Source: Opitutia bacterium UBA4506 (GTDB taxonomy: Bacteria > Verrucomicrobiota > Verrucomicrobiia > Opitutales > Puniceicoccaceae). From it: a stretch of 64,000 nucleotides of DNA. The DNA is taken from contig DGMY01000075.1 of NCBI GenBank assembly GCA_002388665.1, positions 30,502 through 94,501 on the forward strand, given 5' to 3'. The notes beneath the pieces were generated by a model. The model was not told the origin of the DNA. It ran no database searches and saw only the letters and a program-made list of their open reading frames with translations. Both the position numbers and the translations under genes were made by a program. Within the stretch, counting starts at the first letter, position 1; each line of letters starts with the position of its first letter. Positions 51,779 to 61,200 of this stretch are shown here, one piece after another.

Positions 51779-52321
51779 ATGCCATACAAGAACTTCGTTG
51801 ACTACCCTCTCTGGAAAGAAGGAGCTGATCTGGCCGATGCCATCTTCGACTTCAGCCGCGCCATTGAGGACTTCCCGATTCGGAACCGTATCACCGGCGC
51901 CGGTGTCGAAATTCCGTTTCTTCTCGGCGAAGCCGCTCAGTCCGTATCCGATGAACAGATGCGCGACATCCTCTGGAAGGTGGAAGACCCGATCAACGAG
52001 CTGCGCAGTGTCCTCACCGAAGCGAAGGAACAAGGGTTCGCCCCGGAAGCCGACTTCGAGGCGATGCAGGAGCGATGCCGCGACCTCTTCCAAAAGGTCC
52101 ATTCGGAGGCTTCCGAGCTTTCCCGGAAAGATATTCCCGTCGCCGATACAGGCGCTGAAGAGTCCGACCCGGAACTCGCAGCGGAACCCATGATCAAGGA
52201 GGCGGCTGAAGAGTCCAAAACCATCTCCCCCACCGCAGCCGCTACGCCGACCCCTACTCCACCCAAATCTGCTTCCGCCCCGCAGCAGGACAACTCTGCA
52301 GCTCCCAATAACGAGGACTGA
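51779..52321 (+). CDS. Four-helix-bundle (S23-like) protein with a Pro/Ala-rich tail
   Basis: A 180-residue protein. Residues 1-115 look like a four-helix bundle of the S23/IVP type, with FPIRNRITGAGVEIPFLLGEAAQ as the most family-like segment. Residues 120-180 are acidic, then Thr/Pro/Ala-rich and probably disordered. Such proteins occur as intervening-sequence products in 23S rRNA genes and as free-standing genes; here it is free-standing and not near rRNA. Function unknown. It follows the nuclease-fold gene on the same strand. Confidence 0.65.
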   Translation: MPYKNFVDYPLWKEGADLADAIFDFSRAIEDFPIRNRITGAGVEIPFLLGEAAQSVSDEQMRDILWKVEDPINELRSVLTEAKEQGFAPEADFEAMQERCRDLFQKVHSEASELSRKDIPVADTGAEESDPELAAEPMIKEAAEESKTISPTAAATPTPTPPKSASAPQQDNSAAPNNED

Positions 52322-52360
52322 GATTTCCAGCGTTTGGCGTCACCCGAGTTCTTTCCGAAA

Positions 52361-53245
52361 TCAGTCTCGTTCCACGCATTTTGCCACCTCCAGAAAAGCG
52401 CTCATCGCGTGCGTCATACTCGACTGCCTCGACCAGGCAAAGCTGATACAGCGGTGCTGTGGGATCGGGTCGATGGAGCGAAACTCCACTTTTCTCTGCC
52501 GCAAATACGGTAACGCCATTCGCGGGGTCAGCGAAAGCCCGAGGCCGATCTCCACCAGCGCCAGGACGGTGTCCAGCTGGGAACTTTCAATCCTCACTTC
52601 GGGTTCGATCTGCGCTCTCTGGCACAACTGCAGGGCCTGGCCCCGCAAACAATGGGCCTCTTTCATCAAGACCAGAGGGTGCTCCGCCAACGCCGACAGC
52701 GATACCGTCTCGCGCTCCGCGAGTTCATGCCCCACCGGCAAGGTGGCCATCAACTCATCATCGCAAAACTTCTGAAAGGCCCACTCGTCGCCCAACAACG
52801 GTGGACTGACCAGGGCCAAATCCAAGTCTCCGCGCCGCATCATCTTCAACAATTCATGCGTTGGCTCCTCCGAGACATCAAACTGCAGATTCGGGTAGGT
52901 CCGCCTCGCGGCCCCAATTAGCGGCGACAACAGATACGGTGCCACCGTCGGGATAGCCCCCAACCTCAGACGCCCCCGGACTTCCCCCGAGAAACTCTCA
53001 GCCTCCGCCTTCGCCCCATCAATCTCCTGCAGAATTCGAACCGCCCGCGGGAAAAAGCGCTCTCCAAAACTTGTCGGTCCCGTCCCCCTCTTGCGCCGCT
53101 GCAATAAGGGTTCGTTCAACTCCTCCTCCAATTTACGAATCTGGTGGCTCAAGGTCGGTTGTGTCACATGGCAACGCTCAGCCGCCCGCGTGAAGTTACC
53201 CAATCTCACCACCTCTACAAAATATCTCAACTGATGAATTTCCAT
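52361..53245 (-). CDS. oxyR: Hydrogen peroxide-responsive regulator OxyR
   Basis: A 294-residue LysR-family regulator. The N-terminal helix-turn-helix is MEIHQLRYFVEVVRLGNFTRAAERCHVTQPTLSHQ. The effector domain carries the OxyR redox pair as HCLRGQALQLC, two cysteines nine residues apart exactly like Cys199 and Cys208 of E. coli OxyR. It is divergent from katA. An OxyR-like operator overlaps its start codon, suggesting autoregulation. The redox-cysteine spacing distinguishes it from other LysR proteins. Confidence 0.93.
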   Translation of the reverse strand: MEIHQLRYFVEVVRLGNFTRAAERCHVTQPTLSHQIRKLEEELNEPLLQRRKRGTGPTSFGERFFPRAVRILQEIDGAKAEAESFSGEVRGRLRLGAIPTVAPYLLSPLIGAARRTYPNLQFDVSEEPTHELLKMMRRGDLDLALVSPPLLGDEWAFQKFCDDELMATLPVGHELAERETVSLSALAEHPLVLMKEAHCLRGQALQLCQRAQIEPEVRIESSQLDTVLALVEIGLGLSLTPRMALPYLRQRKVEFRSIDPIPQHRCISFAWSRQSSMTHAMSAFLEVAKCVERD

Positions 53246-53280
53246 AGACAGTATCTATAATCTTTATGAACAACTAATAT
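53244..53280 (+). promoter_or_regulatory. OxyR-type operator between oxyR and katA
   Basis: A full ATAG-N7-CTAT half-site at 53244-53258 is followed after seven bases by a second, degenerate half (53266-53280, ATGA-N7-ATAT). The spacing matches the tetrameric OxyR consensus. The block ends exactly where the weak -35 of the katA promoter begins. Confidence 0.65.
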
Positions 53281-53309
53281 TTCCTTAATCAATCCATTTC
53301 TGCTAGTAT
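53281..53309 (+). promoter_or_regulatory. Candidate katA promoter
   Basis: -10 TAGTAT at 53304-53309 with a poor -35 (TTCCTT, 53281-53286) 17 bp upstream and directly abutting the OxyR site, the layout of an activator-dependent promoter. A perfect 7-bp hairpin (CCGGCAT/ATGCCGG, 53345-53365) lies further down in the katA leader; its role is unknown. Confidence 0.5.
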
Positions 53310-53405
53310 GGAGTCACACAAGGGCTGATTGAGGATGGCACTTACCGGCATTCTCAGGATGCCGGCCATACTCTTCCCACACCGATTTATCCAAACCCAA
53401 ACACT

Positions 53406-54878
53406 ATGAGCGACCCACGACCCACCCTCACTACAACCGGCGGCAACCCGATTGCTGACAACCAAAACTCGCTGACAGCTGGAAACCGCGGTCCATTGCT
53501 CATGCAGGACTACCAACTGCTCGAGAAGTTAGCGCACCAGAATCGCGAGCGCATCCCAGAAAGAACAGTTCACGCCAAAGGGTCTGGGGCTTACGGGAAG
53601 CTCACAATTACCCACGACATCACTCAGTACACCAAAGCGGCCGTCTTCTCGGAGATTGGCAAAGAGACCGAGTGTTTCCTACGTTTCTCGACAGTTGCCG
53701 GAGAGCGAGGAGCTGCCGACGCCGAGCGCGACGTCCGTGGATTCGCCCTAAAGTTCTACACCGAGGAGGGGAACTGGGACCTCGTGGGCAACAACACCCC
53801 CGTCTTTTTCGTCCGCGACCCATACAAATTCCCCGACTTCATTCACACCCAAAAGCGCCACCCCCGCACCAACTTGCGCAACATGACAGCCGCATGGGAC
53901 TTTTGGTCACTCAGCCCTGAGAGCCTGCACCAGGTGACCATTCTCATGTCCGATCGCGGCCTCCCCCGCGGCTATCGCCACGTCAACGGTTACGGCAGTC
54001 ACACCTACAGCTTTCTCAACGCACAGGACGAACGCTTCTGGGTGAAATTCCATTTCAAGACCCTCCAAGGAATCGAGAACCTCAGCAACGAAGAGGCAGC
54101 CGCCATTGTTGCAGAGGATCGTGAAAGCTCCCAGCGGGATCTTTTCGAGGCCATTGAGAACGGCGACTACCCACGCTGGCGGGTATGTGTACAGATCATG
54201 CCCGAGAAGGAAGCCGAAACCTTCCGCTGGAACCCATTCGATTTGACCAAGGTGTGGCCACACAAAGACTACCCATTGATCGATGTGGGCACCTTGGAGC
54301 TCAACCGGAACCCGGAGAACTACTTCGCAGAAGTCGAACAGTCTTCCTTCAGCCCGTCGAACATCGTACCCGGCATTGGATTCTCGCCTGACAAGATGCT
54401 GCAGGCGCGCATCTTCTCGTACGCAGACTCTCATCGGTACCGGATCGGCACTCACTATGAGATGCTCCCCATCAATCGCCCCAAAGCCGCATCGGTAAAC
54501 CACTACCACGCCGACGGGCCCATGCGCTTCGATGCGCCCCGCGGCACCGAAGCCTATTACGAGCCCAACAGCTTTGGCGGCCCCGTCCAAAAGGAGCAAT
54601 ACGCCGAACCTCCACTCAAAGTATCCGGCGACGCTGACCGGTACAACCACCGCGACGGCAACGACGACTACACGCAGGCCGGCGATCTCTTCCGTATCAT
54701 GAGCGATGACCAGAAAGAGCAGCTCTTCAACAACATTGCTGGGAGTATGGAGGGAGTTCCCTCCGAGATCATCGAACGGCAACTCGCCCACTTCGATCAA
54801 GCCGACCCCGCCTACGGGGCCGGAGTTCGCCGAGCGCTGGCCACACCGAACGAGGGCGCACGCCCGGTCGAGAAATAA
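53406..54878 (+). CDS. katA: Monofunctional heme catalase (small-subunit type)
   Basis: A 490-residue enzyme splitting hydrogen peroxide into water and oxygen. The distal histidine lies in RTVHAKGSGAYG, the distal Asn in DLVGNNTPVFFVRDPYKFPDFIH, and the proximal heme Tyr in ARIFSYADSHRYRIG. Length and N-terminus (TLTTTGGNPIADNQNS) fit clade 3 catalases, which are cytoplasmic. It is divergent from oxyR across 160 bp and is followed by an ankyrin gene, an arrangement known in other bacteria. Confidence 0.97.
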   Translation: MSDPRPTLTTTGGNPIADNQNSLTAGNRGPLLMQDYQLLEKLAHQNRERIPERTVHAKGSGAYGKLTITHDITQYTKAAVFSEIGKETECFLRFSTVAGERGAADAERDVRGFALKFYTEEGNWDLVGNNTPVFFVRDPYKFPDFIHTQKRHPRTNLRNMTAAWDFWSLSPESLHQVTILMSDRGLPRGYRHVNGYGSHTYSFLNAQDERFWVKFHFKTLQGIENLSNEEAAAIVAEDRESSQRDLFEAIENGDYPRWRVCVQIMPEKEAETFRWNPFDLTKVWPHKDYPLIDVGTLELNRNPENYFAEVEQSSFSPSNIVPGIGFSPDKMLQARIFSYADSHRYRIGTHYEMLPINRPKAASVNHYHADGPMRFDAPRGTEAYYEPNSFGGPVQKEQYAEPPLKVSGDADRYNHRDGNDDYTQAGDLFRIMSDDQKEQLFNNIAGSMEGVPSEIIERQLAHFDQADPAYGAGVRRALATPNEGARPVEK

Positions 54879-54896
54879 CGAAAGAGCCTTCCCCTT

Positions 54897-54928
54897 GGGA
54901 CGCTCAACGACACACCGTTGAGCGTCCC
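54897..54928 (+). other. Perfect 13-bp hairpin between katA and the ankyrin gene
   Basis: GGGACGCTCAACG pairs perfectly with CGTTGAGCGTCCC around the loop ACACAC, 18 bp after the katA stop and 22 bp before the ankyrin ATG. There is no T-run, so most transcription should pass. It probably protects the katA 3' end or sets the katA to ankyrin ratio. Confidence 0.7.
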
Positions 54929-54950
54929 TCCAACGAGAGAATACCCAACT

Positions 54951-55454
54951 ATGAACGCGACCGTCACAGCCCAGGAAGAACAACGCTACACCGAACTCCA
55001 AGAGATCGCTCTCAACGCAGCTCGAACCGGTGAAATCGAGATACTGCGTTCGATGATTCAATCCGGCCTTCCGGTTGATCTCAAAGACAACAAGGGAAAC
55101 ACTCTCCTCATGCTTGCAGCATACAATGAACAGCCCGGGGCCGTTCGCTGTCTCCTTGAGGAAGGCGCCCGCGTTGACGAGAGAAACGACCGCGGCCAAA
55201 CGCCCCTCGGCGGAGTCGCCTTCAAGGGATACACGCCTATTGCCCGCCAATTGATTGAAGGTGGAGCCAATCCCGCCGCAGATCAGGGTGGAGGCATGAC
55301 TCCTCTCCACTACGCCTCGATGTTCGGTCGCAGCGACACCGAAGAATACCTCAAAACGGTCGGAGCGGATCCCAAAGCCCGAAGCCGGTGGGGAATGTCC
55401 TCGAACCTACTCTCAAAATTCGGCTCAGTCGTCCGAACCGTTCGCGGGAACTAA
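54951..55454 (+). CDS. Ankyrin-repeat protein paired with catalase
   Basis: A 167-residue cytoplasmic protein with about four ankyrin repeats. Repeat-like segments include ALNAARTGEIEILRSMIQSGL, NTLLMLAAYNEQPGAVRCLLEEGA, TPLGGVAFKGYTPIARQLIEGGA and TPLHYASMFGRSDTEEYLKTVGA. Start at the ATG at 54951. In Pseudomonas and Campylobacter an ankyrin protein (AnkB or Cj1386 type) next to catalase supports heme delivery or full catalase activity. The same role is inferred here from position. Confidence 0.88.
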   Translation: MNATVTAQEEQRYTELQEIALNAARTGEIEILRSMIQSGLPVDLKDNKGNTLLMLAAYNEQPGAVRCLLEEGARVDERNDRGQTPLGGVAFKGYTPIARQLIEGGANPAADQGGGMTPLHYASMFGRSDTEEYLKTVGADPKARSRWGMSSNLLSKFGSVVRTVRGN

Positions 55455-55493
55455 GAGCGATTCCACTGAAAGAACGCGGCGGGTCTGCGAGCC

Positions 55494-56138
55494 TCATCTC
55501 ACCATGAGCCGCACGAACTTGGTTTGCGTCAAACCGGCGCCGTTGGAAAACATCACCTGAATCTCTTCGCGAAGCGGCGGCTCCCAATCCAATGGTGTAA
55601 CGATCAAGGTAATGGGCTTTCCCTCCTGTGGCGGGGCAACCTCTACCGAAAAGGGCAACTCTTTGGAGGGAGGAACCAGCGCCCACGAAACTCCATCCAT
55701 CATCTCAAGACGCACCGAACGCTCTTCCGTCTCACCCTCCCTCCAGAGAAGAACCAGCGGTCGAATGACACCCAACTCGGGGACTTCGGTTGTCATGGTA
55801 AGTCGAGTGACTTCTTCCGGGTTCTCGTCTGTGACGACCTCCAGCACTCGCTTTTGTTTCCCCTTCCGGTTCCCCACAGTAAAGACCAAGCGGACCTCTC
55901 CCGACTCGCCGGGATCCAACACCTTGTCCTCCATCTCTGCGACCAGGCAATTACAAGAAACCGAGAGTTTCAGTACCTCAACGGGGACCTCTCCCTCGTT
56001 CTCCACGGCAAACACTGCGACGACCTCTTCCTGCCCCACCTCGCATGGCACCTCAATCGTTGTCTGTTCCCATCGCAATTGGGAGGCAGAACACAGCAGA
56101 GGGGAAATCCCACCAAGAATGAAACACAACGCTTTCAT
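55494..56138 (-). CDS. Exported DUF1573-like protein
   Basis: A 214-residue protein with a signal peptide (MKALCFILGGISPLLCSAS). The mature part has a DUF1573-type Ig-like domain: VEVLKLSVSCNCLVAEM with the typical Cys pair, and LDPGESGEVRLVFTVGNRKGKQKRVL. This domain is common in exported proteins of Bacteroidetes, Planctomycetes and Verrucomicrobia. The second half (about 120-214) is beta-rich and unassigned. No binding partner is suggested. It converges on the ankyrin gene. Confidence 0.75.
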   Translation of the reverse strand: MKALCFILGGISPLLCSASQLRWEQTTIEVPCEVGQEEVVAVFAVENEGEVPVEVLKLSVSCNCLVAEMEDKVLDPGESGEVRLVFTVGNRKGKQKRVLEVVTDENPEEVTRLTMTTEVPELGVIRPLVLLWREGETEERSVRLEMMDGVSWALVPPSKELPFSVEVAPPQEGKPITLIVTPLDWEPPLREEIQVMFSNGAGLTQTKFVRLMVR

Positions 56139-56463
56139 CGAAAAAGAACTCGTAGGAAGTGTCTACCTAGAGTCGAAATGAAATGCAACGCTGAGGAGCA
56201 AAATACGAACACCCCTATCCGACTCAGCAGCGAAATTTCCACTCCGGAGGGCCCCCTTACCCCCAGGCTCTTCACGCATCGATATCGAACACACAGTTGC
56301 CGTTTGCGTGGCATAGACTCCAAATCAGCAGCATATTTCCCACAAAACCTCCGACCTATTGGCATCCTCTAAAAGAATGAGGGCACAGCCCTTCTCAAAA
56401 AATTATTTTCTGCTAGGTTTGTTTGTAGCGAAAGAATTCAACCAAACGAAAAGGAATCCAGAT
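56139..56463. other. 325-bp gap between divergent genes
   Basis: This gap separates the DUF1573 gene (minus) from the small lipoprotein gene (plus). An open frame at 56135-56365 (minus) is Arg/Cys-rich and unlike any family, so I do not call it. A short imperfect hairpin (AGGGC-ACA-GCCCT, 56382-56394) precedes the A-rich stretch that leads into the lipoprotein leader. Both promoters must lie here, but I see no convincing -35/-10 pair. Confidence 0.5.
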
Positions 56464-56673
56464 ATGAAACAGACACAAAAAGCACTCAAACTCCTCGCAC
56501 TCCTCCTCACTATCGGAGGAACTTCATTCTTCCTCGCAGGTTGTGACAGCAACATGGAAGACGCTGCCGAAAATACCGGTGACGCTATTGAAAACGCAGC
56601 TGACGAAACCACCGATGCTGTGAAAGATGCCGCCGAAAACACTGGCGACGCCGTCGAAGACGCAACCAACTAA
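56464..56673 (+). CDS. Small Ala/Asp/Glu-rich lipoprotein
   Basis: A 69-residue protein. The lipoprotein signal (KALKLLALLLTIGGTSFFLAGC) ends at Cys27, lipobox LAGC. The mature 43 residues are very acidic and contain an internal repeat (ENTGDAIENAAD and later ENTGDAVEDATN) around ADETTDAVKDA. They should form one long amphipathic helix, as in YtxH-like or entericidin-like peptides. AAGGA nine bases upstream fixes the start. A strong terminator follows. Likely an abundant envelope lipoprotein; function unknown. Confidence 0.8.
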   Translation: MKQTQKALKLLALLLTIGGTSFFLAGCDSNMEDAAENTGDAIENAADETTDAVKDAAENTGDAVEDATN

Positions 56674-56693
56674 TCTCTCCTCCAACCCGCTTC

Positions 56694-56752
56694 CTACACT
56701 TACCCAAGTGTAGAAGAAAAATAGCTCCGGCCCTGATGGGCCGGAGCTTTTT
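56694..56752. terminator. Tandem hairpins with a bidirectional terminator
   Basis: A first perfect hairpin (CTACACTT/AAGTGTAG, 56694-56713) is followed by a perfect 11-bp stem (AGCTCCGGCCC/GGGCCGGAGCT, 56723-56748, loop TGAT). T-runs are present on both strands. It ends the small lipoprotein transcript on the + strand and the oprM transcript on the minus strand. Confidence 0.88.
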
Positions 56753-56785
56753 CGTATTCAAATTTTAGTGACTCCGAGACAAATC

Positions 56786-58273
56786 CTACTGATCATCCTC
56801 ATCACCAACTGGCTCGAAGGGTTCCAATGCAGAAGCATCCAGTGCACCTGTCCAACCGCCGCCGAGTGCCTTGAATAAATTCACAGCGGCACTGAGGCGC
56901 CGGAGCCTTGATTCCTCCAGAGTCAATTCTGCTTCGAACGACTGTCTCTCCGCATCCAGGTAATCAATATACTCGGAGAACCCTTCATCGTACTGCTCTT
57001 TCGCCAAATCGAGAAGCCGGCTTGACGCCTTCAATTGATTCTCCCGCGCAGCGACCAGATCCTCCCGTTGTTCCAACGTCAAAATCGATTCACTGACCTC
57101 CCCGAAAGCTTCTCGCACCGTATTCTGGTAAATCCAAAACGCTTCCTGCTGGCGGGCTTCCGCAGCCAAAATTCGGTTTTTGCTGCGCCCAAAGTCAAAG
57201 ATCGGACCAGTCAACTCAGCCCCGACACTCCATGTCTTCGACGGCCCGGTAAAGAGATCGCCAAATTCAAGTGCAGAGGTACCCAACAGCGCACCGAGCG
57301 ATAGAGTCGGCCAGCGCTGCGCCTTTGCCACACCAATACTCTCGTAGGTCGCTTTCAACGCAGACTCTGCCGAGAGGATGTCCGGGCGGCGCTCCAGTAA
57401 GGAAGCCGGGATAAGGTCCAACTCCACACTGGGTGGGGCTGGCAGTTCCCGAGGGTCATCACTGAATTCATCCCTTTTCCAAAAGGCAATCGGGTCAGCA
57501 CCCGTCAAAACGAGCAGGGAGGTCTGGTAGGTTAGGATCAACTCCTCAAACTGCGGCACACGAACCTTGCCATCCGCAAGCTCTGCGATCGACTGCTGCA
57601 GTTCGAGCTCGGTGGAGAAACCCGCGTCGAAGCGTTTCTGTTGAAACTCAACAGCCTGCTGCCTCGTTTCAATGGTCTCCTTGGCCAAAGCCAGTTGATT
57701 GACGGAGGACTGTAGCCCGTAGTAAGCGATGACCGTCTCTGCAATCAATGAATTGCGCAGCGTATAGAACGCGAAGGAAGTCGACAGTAGCCGTTCCTGT
57801 GCGGCATCCCGTGAATCCCCTAACTTATTGAAGAGGTCCACTTCGTAGCTGAGCAGGCCGGATAAGCCGAACTGATTCAACGGATTATCCGTCCCGGAGC
57901 TCACGGCATAGTCCGCAGACTCCGTGCGGGTGGCCGAACCATCCACACCCAAAGTGGGCCATAGCTGCGCGGCTTCGAAACCGTACAACGCCCGGGACTC
58001 ACGAATGCGGGCGGCGGCTTCTCCGAGATCACCGTTGGCGATCAAAGCTTTCTCGACCCAGCGATTCAACTCTTCGTCGCCGAACAGCTCCCACCACTTT
58101 TCAAGGCTTTCAGCCGCAAGCGGGTTCTCCGCCTCCTCGGCTGTAAGTCCAAGAGCAGCTGGCAGGGATGCCTCAGGTCGTTGATAGTCCGGCGCCAGGG
58201 AACAGCCACCGAGAATCAGCAGTGCCGAGGCCGCTCCAGATTTCCAGATTCGGTTGGTCAATTTTGCACTCAT
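56786..58273 (-). CDS. RND efflux outer-membrane channel (OprM/TolC-like lipoprotein)
   Basis: A 495-residue outer-membrane factor. The lipoprotein signal ends in the lipobox LGGC (Cys24), followed by SLAPDYQRPE. Two repeats of the helical hairpin domain follow, with NQFGLSGLLSYEVDLFNKLGDSRDAAQE typical of the NodT/OprM family and ESALKATYESIGVAKAQRWP in the second half. It forms the exit duct of the pump. It overlaps acrB by four bases (ATGA). Confidence 0.95.
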   Translation of the reverse strand: MSAKLTNRIWKSGAASALLILGGCSLAPDYQRPEASLPAALGLTAEEAENPLAAESLEKWWELFGDEELNRWVEKALIANGDLGEAAARIRESRALYGFEAAQLWPTLGVDGSATRTESADYAVSSGTDNPLNQFGLSGLLSYEVDLFNKLGDSRDAAQERLLSTSFAFYTLRNSLIAETVIAYYGLQSSVNQLALAKETIETRQQAVEFQQKRFDAGFSTELELQQSIAELADGKVRVPQFEELILTYQTSLLVLTGADPIAFWKRDEFSDDPRELPAPPSVELDLIPASLLERRPDILSAESALKATYESIGVAKAQRWPTLSLGALLGTSALEFGDLFTGPSKTWSVGAELTGPIFDFGRSKNRILAAEARQQEAFWIYQNTVREAFGEVSESILTLEQREDLVAARENQLKASSRLLDLAKEQYDEGFSEYIDYLDAERQSFEAELTLEESRLRRLSAAVNLFKALGGGWTGALDASALEPFEPVGDEDDQ

Positions 58274-61200
58274 TTTTCTTCAGTCTTAGTTTCGTGGTCA
58301 GCGGCACGGTCAATCAATCGATAAAAGAGAGGAACGAACAAGATGGAAATAAAGGTCGCTGCCAACATTCCACCGATCACACCTGTTCCAATGGACTGGC
58401 GACTGGCAGCCCCAGCACCCGAACTGAACGCCAAGGGCACTACCCCCAGAATAAACGCCAGCGAGGTCATTACGATCGGACGGAAACGAAGTTTTGCACC
58501 TTCGATCGCAGCATCCATTCGGCTCATTCCCTCTTTCCGCTTCATCACCGCAAACTCCACGATCAGAATCGCGTTCTTTGCCGCCAGACCGGTCAGGACC
58601 AGAAGACTGATTTGGAAATAGATATCGATCTGTAGTCCACGCAGGAATACGAAAGCGATGGCCCCAAATACCGCATAAGGCACTGCGGTGATCACCGCAA
58701 ATGGCAATGACCACTGCTCATATTGGGCGGCCAGAATGAGGAAAATCATCACGATGCCGAAGGCGAACGCAAAGGTTGAGGTGTTGGCCGACGCTCTTTC
58801 CTGATACGCCTGCCCGGTCCAGGCGAGCGTATATCCATCAGGCAGAAGCTCCTCAGCGAGTTCCTCCATCGTCTGCAATGCTTGACCGCTACTATACCCG
58901 GGGGCAGGCGCCCCCTGGACCTTCCCCGAGGGGAAAAGATTAAAGCGTTCGATCACGTCGGGCCCCACGGTCTTATCGAAGGACAACAAGCTGTAGAGAG
59001 GGACCATGCTGCCGTTGCTCGAGCGGACAAACACATTCCGGAGGTCCTCCGGGCTCTCACGGAACTCGCCTTCGGCTTGAATGGTCACCTGATAATTCCG
59101 GCCAAACAGCGTAAAATCGTTCACGTAGAGTGAGCCAAAAGTGCTCTGCATAGCGGTGAAGACATCGTTAATCTTTACCCCCATGGAACGGGCCTTCTCA
59201 CGGTCTACCTGGACGTGGTAGCGAGGTACTGAGGCGTTAAAAGCCGAGCGCATACCCGCCAATTCGGGCCTCTCGGATGCCGCCGCAACAAACTCGCCCA
59301 TCACTTCAGCCATTTCCGCGGGAGTGGCACCGATTCGGTTTTGGATATATCCCTCAAATCCCCCGGTAGTGCTCAATCCGGTAATCGGGGGAGCATTTAC
59401 GACGAAGATCATTGCGTCGGGAAACCCACCCATACCAATTCCGGTAAGTTGCCCTGCAACGCTTGCTGCCTGCAGGTTTTCTTCCTTCCGCAAGCTCCAA
59501 TCCTTCAGCGGGATAAAGGAGACCGCCGCATTGGTCCGTCCTGAACGCGTCGCGATGTCCATACCGGAGATGGTAATAACATCCTCAACGGCTGGGTGTT
59601 TCATCACCTCCTGCGTGAACGGCATCGAAACGTCTTTCGTTCGGTTCAATGCAGTCCCCGGCATCAGGTACTGGAAGGCGATCACGTACCCCTGATCTTC
59701 CTCCGGCACGAGGGCCGACGGAACTTTCTGCCAGAGGTAGGTGGCAGCTCCGAGAAATACGAGGATGGAAGAGAGACCCAAGATCCAATGACGGAGAAAG
59801 AAACGCACTCCGGCCACATAGATATCAGTCACCCAATCGAACCCCTTGTTGAACCAGCGAAACGGTCCCCATGGCTCTTTGTGCTCATCCTTGAGAAACA
59901 AGGCCGAAAGCACTGGGGTTAGCGTCAATGCGACGAACCCGGAGATCACAACCGAAATCGCAATTGTAATCGCAAACTGCCGGTACATCTCCCCAGCCAA
60001 ACCACCAATAAAGGCGACCGGGACAAACACGGCACAAAGCACCAGAACGATCGCGATAACCGGTCCGGTCACTTCCTTCATCGCGGCAATCGCGGCGTCT
60101 TTTGCGGACTTCTTTTCGGTCCGCATAATCCGCTCGACGTTTTCCAACACGATAATCGCATCGTCCACCACGATCCCGATCGCCAGGATCAAACCGAACA
60201 GAGTAAGGAGGTTGATCGAGAACCCGAGAATCGACATCCCGGCAAAGGTACCGATGATCGAGATGGGAACTGCCAGGAGTGGGATCAGAGTCGCCCTCCA
60301 GCTCTGGAGGAAGACAAACACCACGAGGATAACCAGCAAGCAGGCCTCCACAAAGGTGTGAATCACCTCCTCAACCGCAACGTCAACAAATCGAGTGGTG
60401 TCGAAGGGAATCGCAAACTCGACCCCGGCGGGGAAGGATTTTGAGAGCTCTTCCAGCCGGTCATGCACCGCTTCCGCGGTCGCCAACGCATTGGCCCCTG
60501 GCTGGAGATAGATCCCCATCGCAACAGCCGGTTGCCCGTTCAGTGAAGACTCTTGCGAGTATGCCTGAGCGCCCAGTTCGATGCGGGCAACGTCACCAAG
60601 TCGCAAGGTCCCTCCGGTATCATCGGAGCGCAAAATGATCTCTTCAAATTCCGCTTTATCGACCAACCGGCCCGGCGTAGTCACCGTGTAGGTAAAGGCC
60701 GGATTCGAGGTGGTCGGCTCCGCGCCAAACTTACCCGCGGCAAACTGAGCATTCTGCTCTCGAATCGCAGTAGCGACATCGACCGGTGTCAGCCCGTACT
60801 CCGCGAGCTTATCAGGCCGAATCCAAACCCGCATGGAGTAGTTCAACTGCCCAAAGAGCGAGGCGTCCCCCACTCCCTTTACCCGCTTCAATTCGTCGAC
60901 AACGTTGAGCAATGCGTAATTGGAAAGAAACAACGGCTGGTACTGCCCATCCGGAGAATACAAGTTCACCACCTGGAGAATCGTGGAGGATTGCTTCCGC
61001 ACGGTCACCCCTTGCCTCTGGACCTCCTCCGGCAACTGGGAGATCGCCGCTTGCACGCGGTTGTTCACGTTAATGGTGTTCTGGTCGGGGTCCGTGCCCA
61101 CTTCAAAGGTCACCGAAATACTCAAGGTTCCATCGTCCGAGGCAGTCGAACGAATGTAGATCATGTCGTCTACCCCGTTGATCTGAGCCTCCAGTGGAGA

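Noticed and set aside
53907..55310. 467-residue frame antisense to katA and the ankyrin gene
   Set aside because: It covers two genuine genes on the other strand and shows only shadow composition.
56135..56365. 76-residue minus-strand frame in the gap before the small lipoprotein
   Set aside because: Cys/Arg-rich, no ribosome-binding site, overlaps the start region of the DUF1573 gene, and matches nothing I know.
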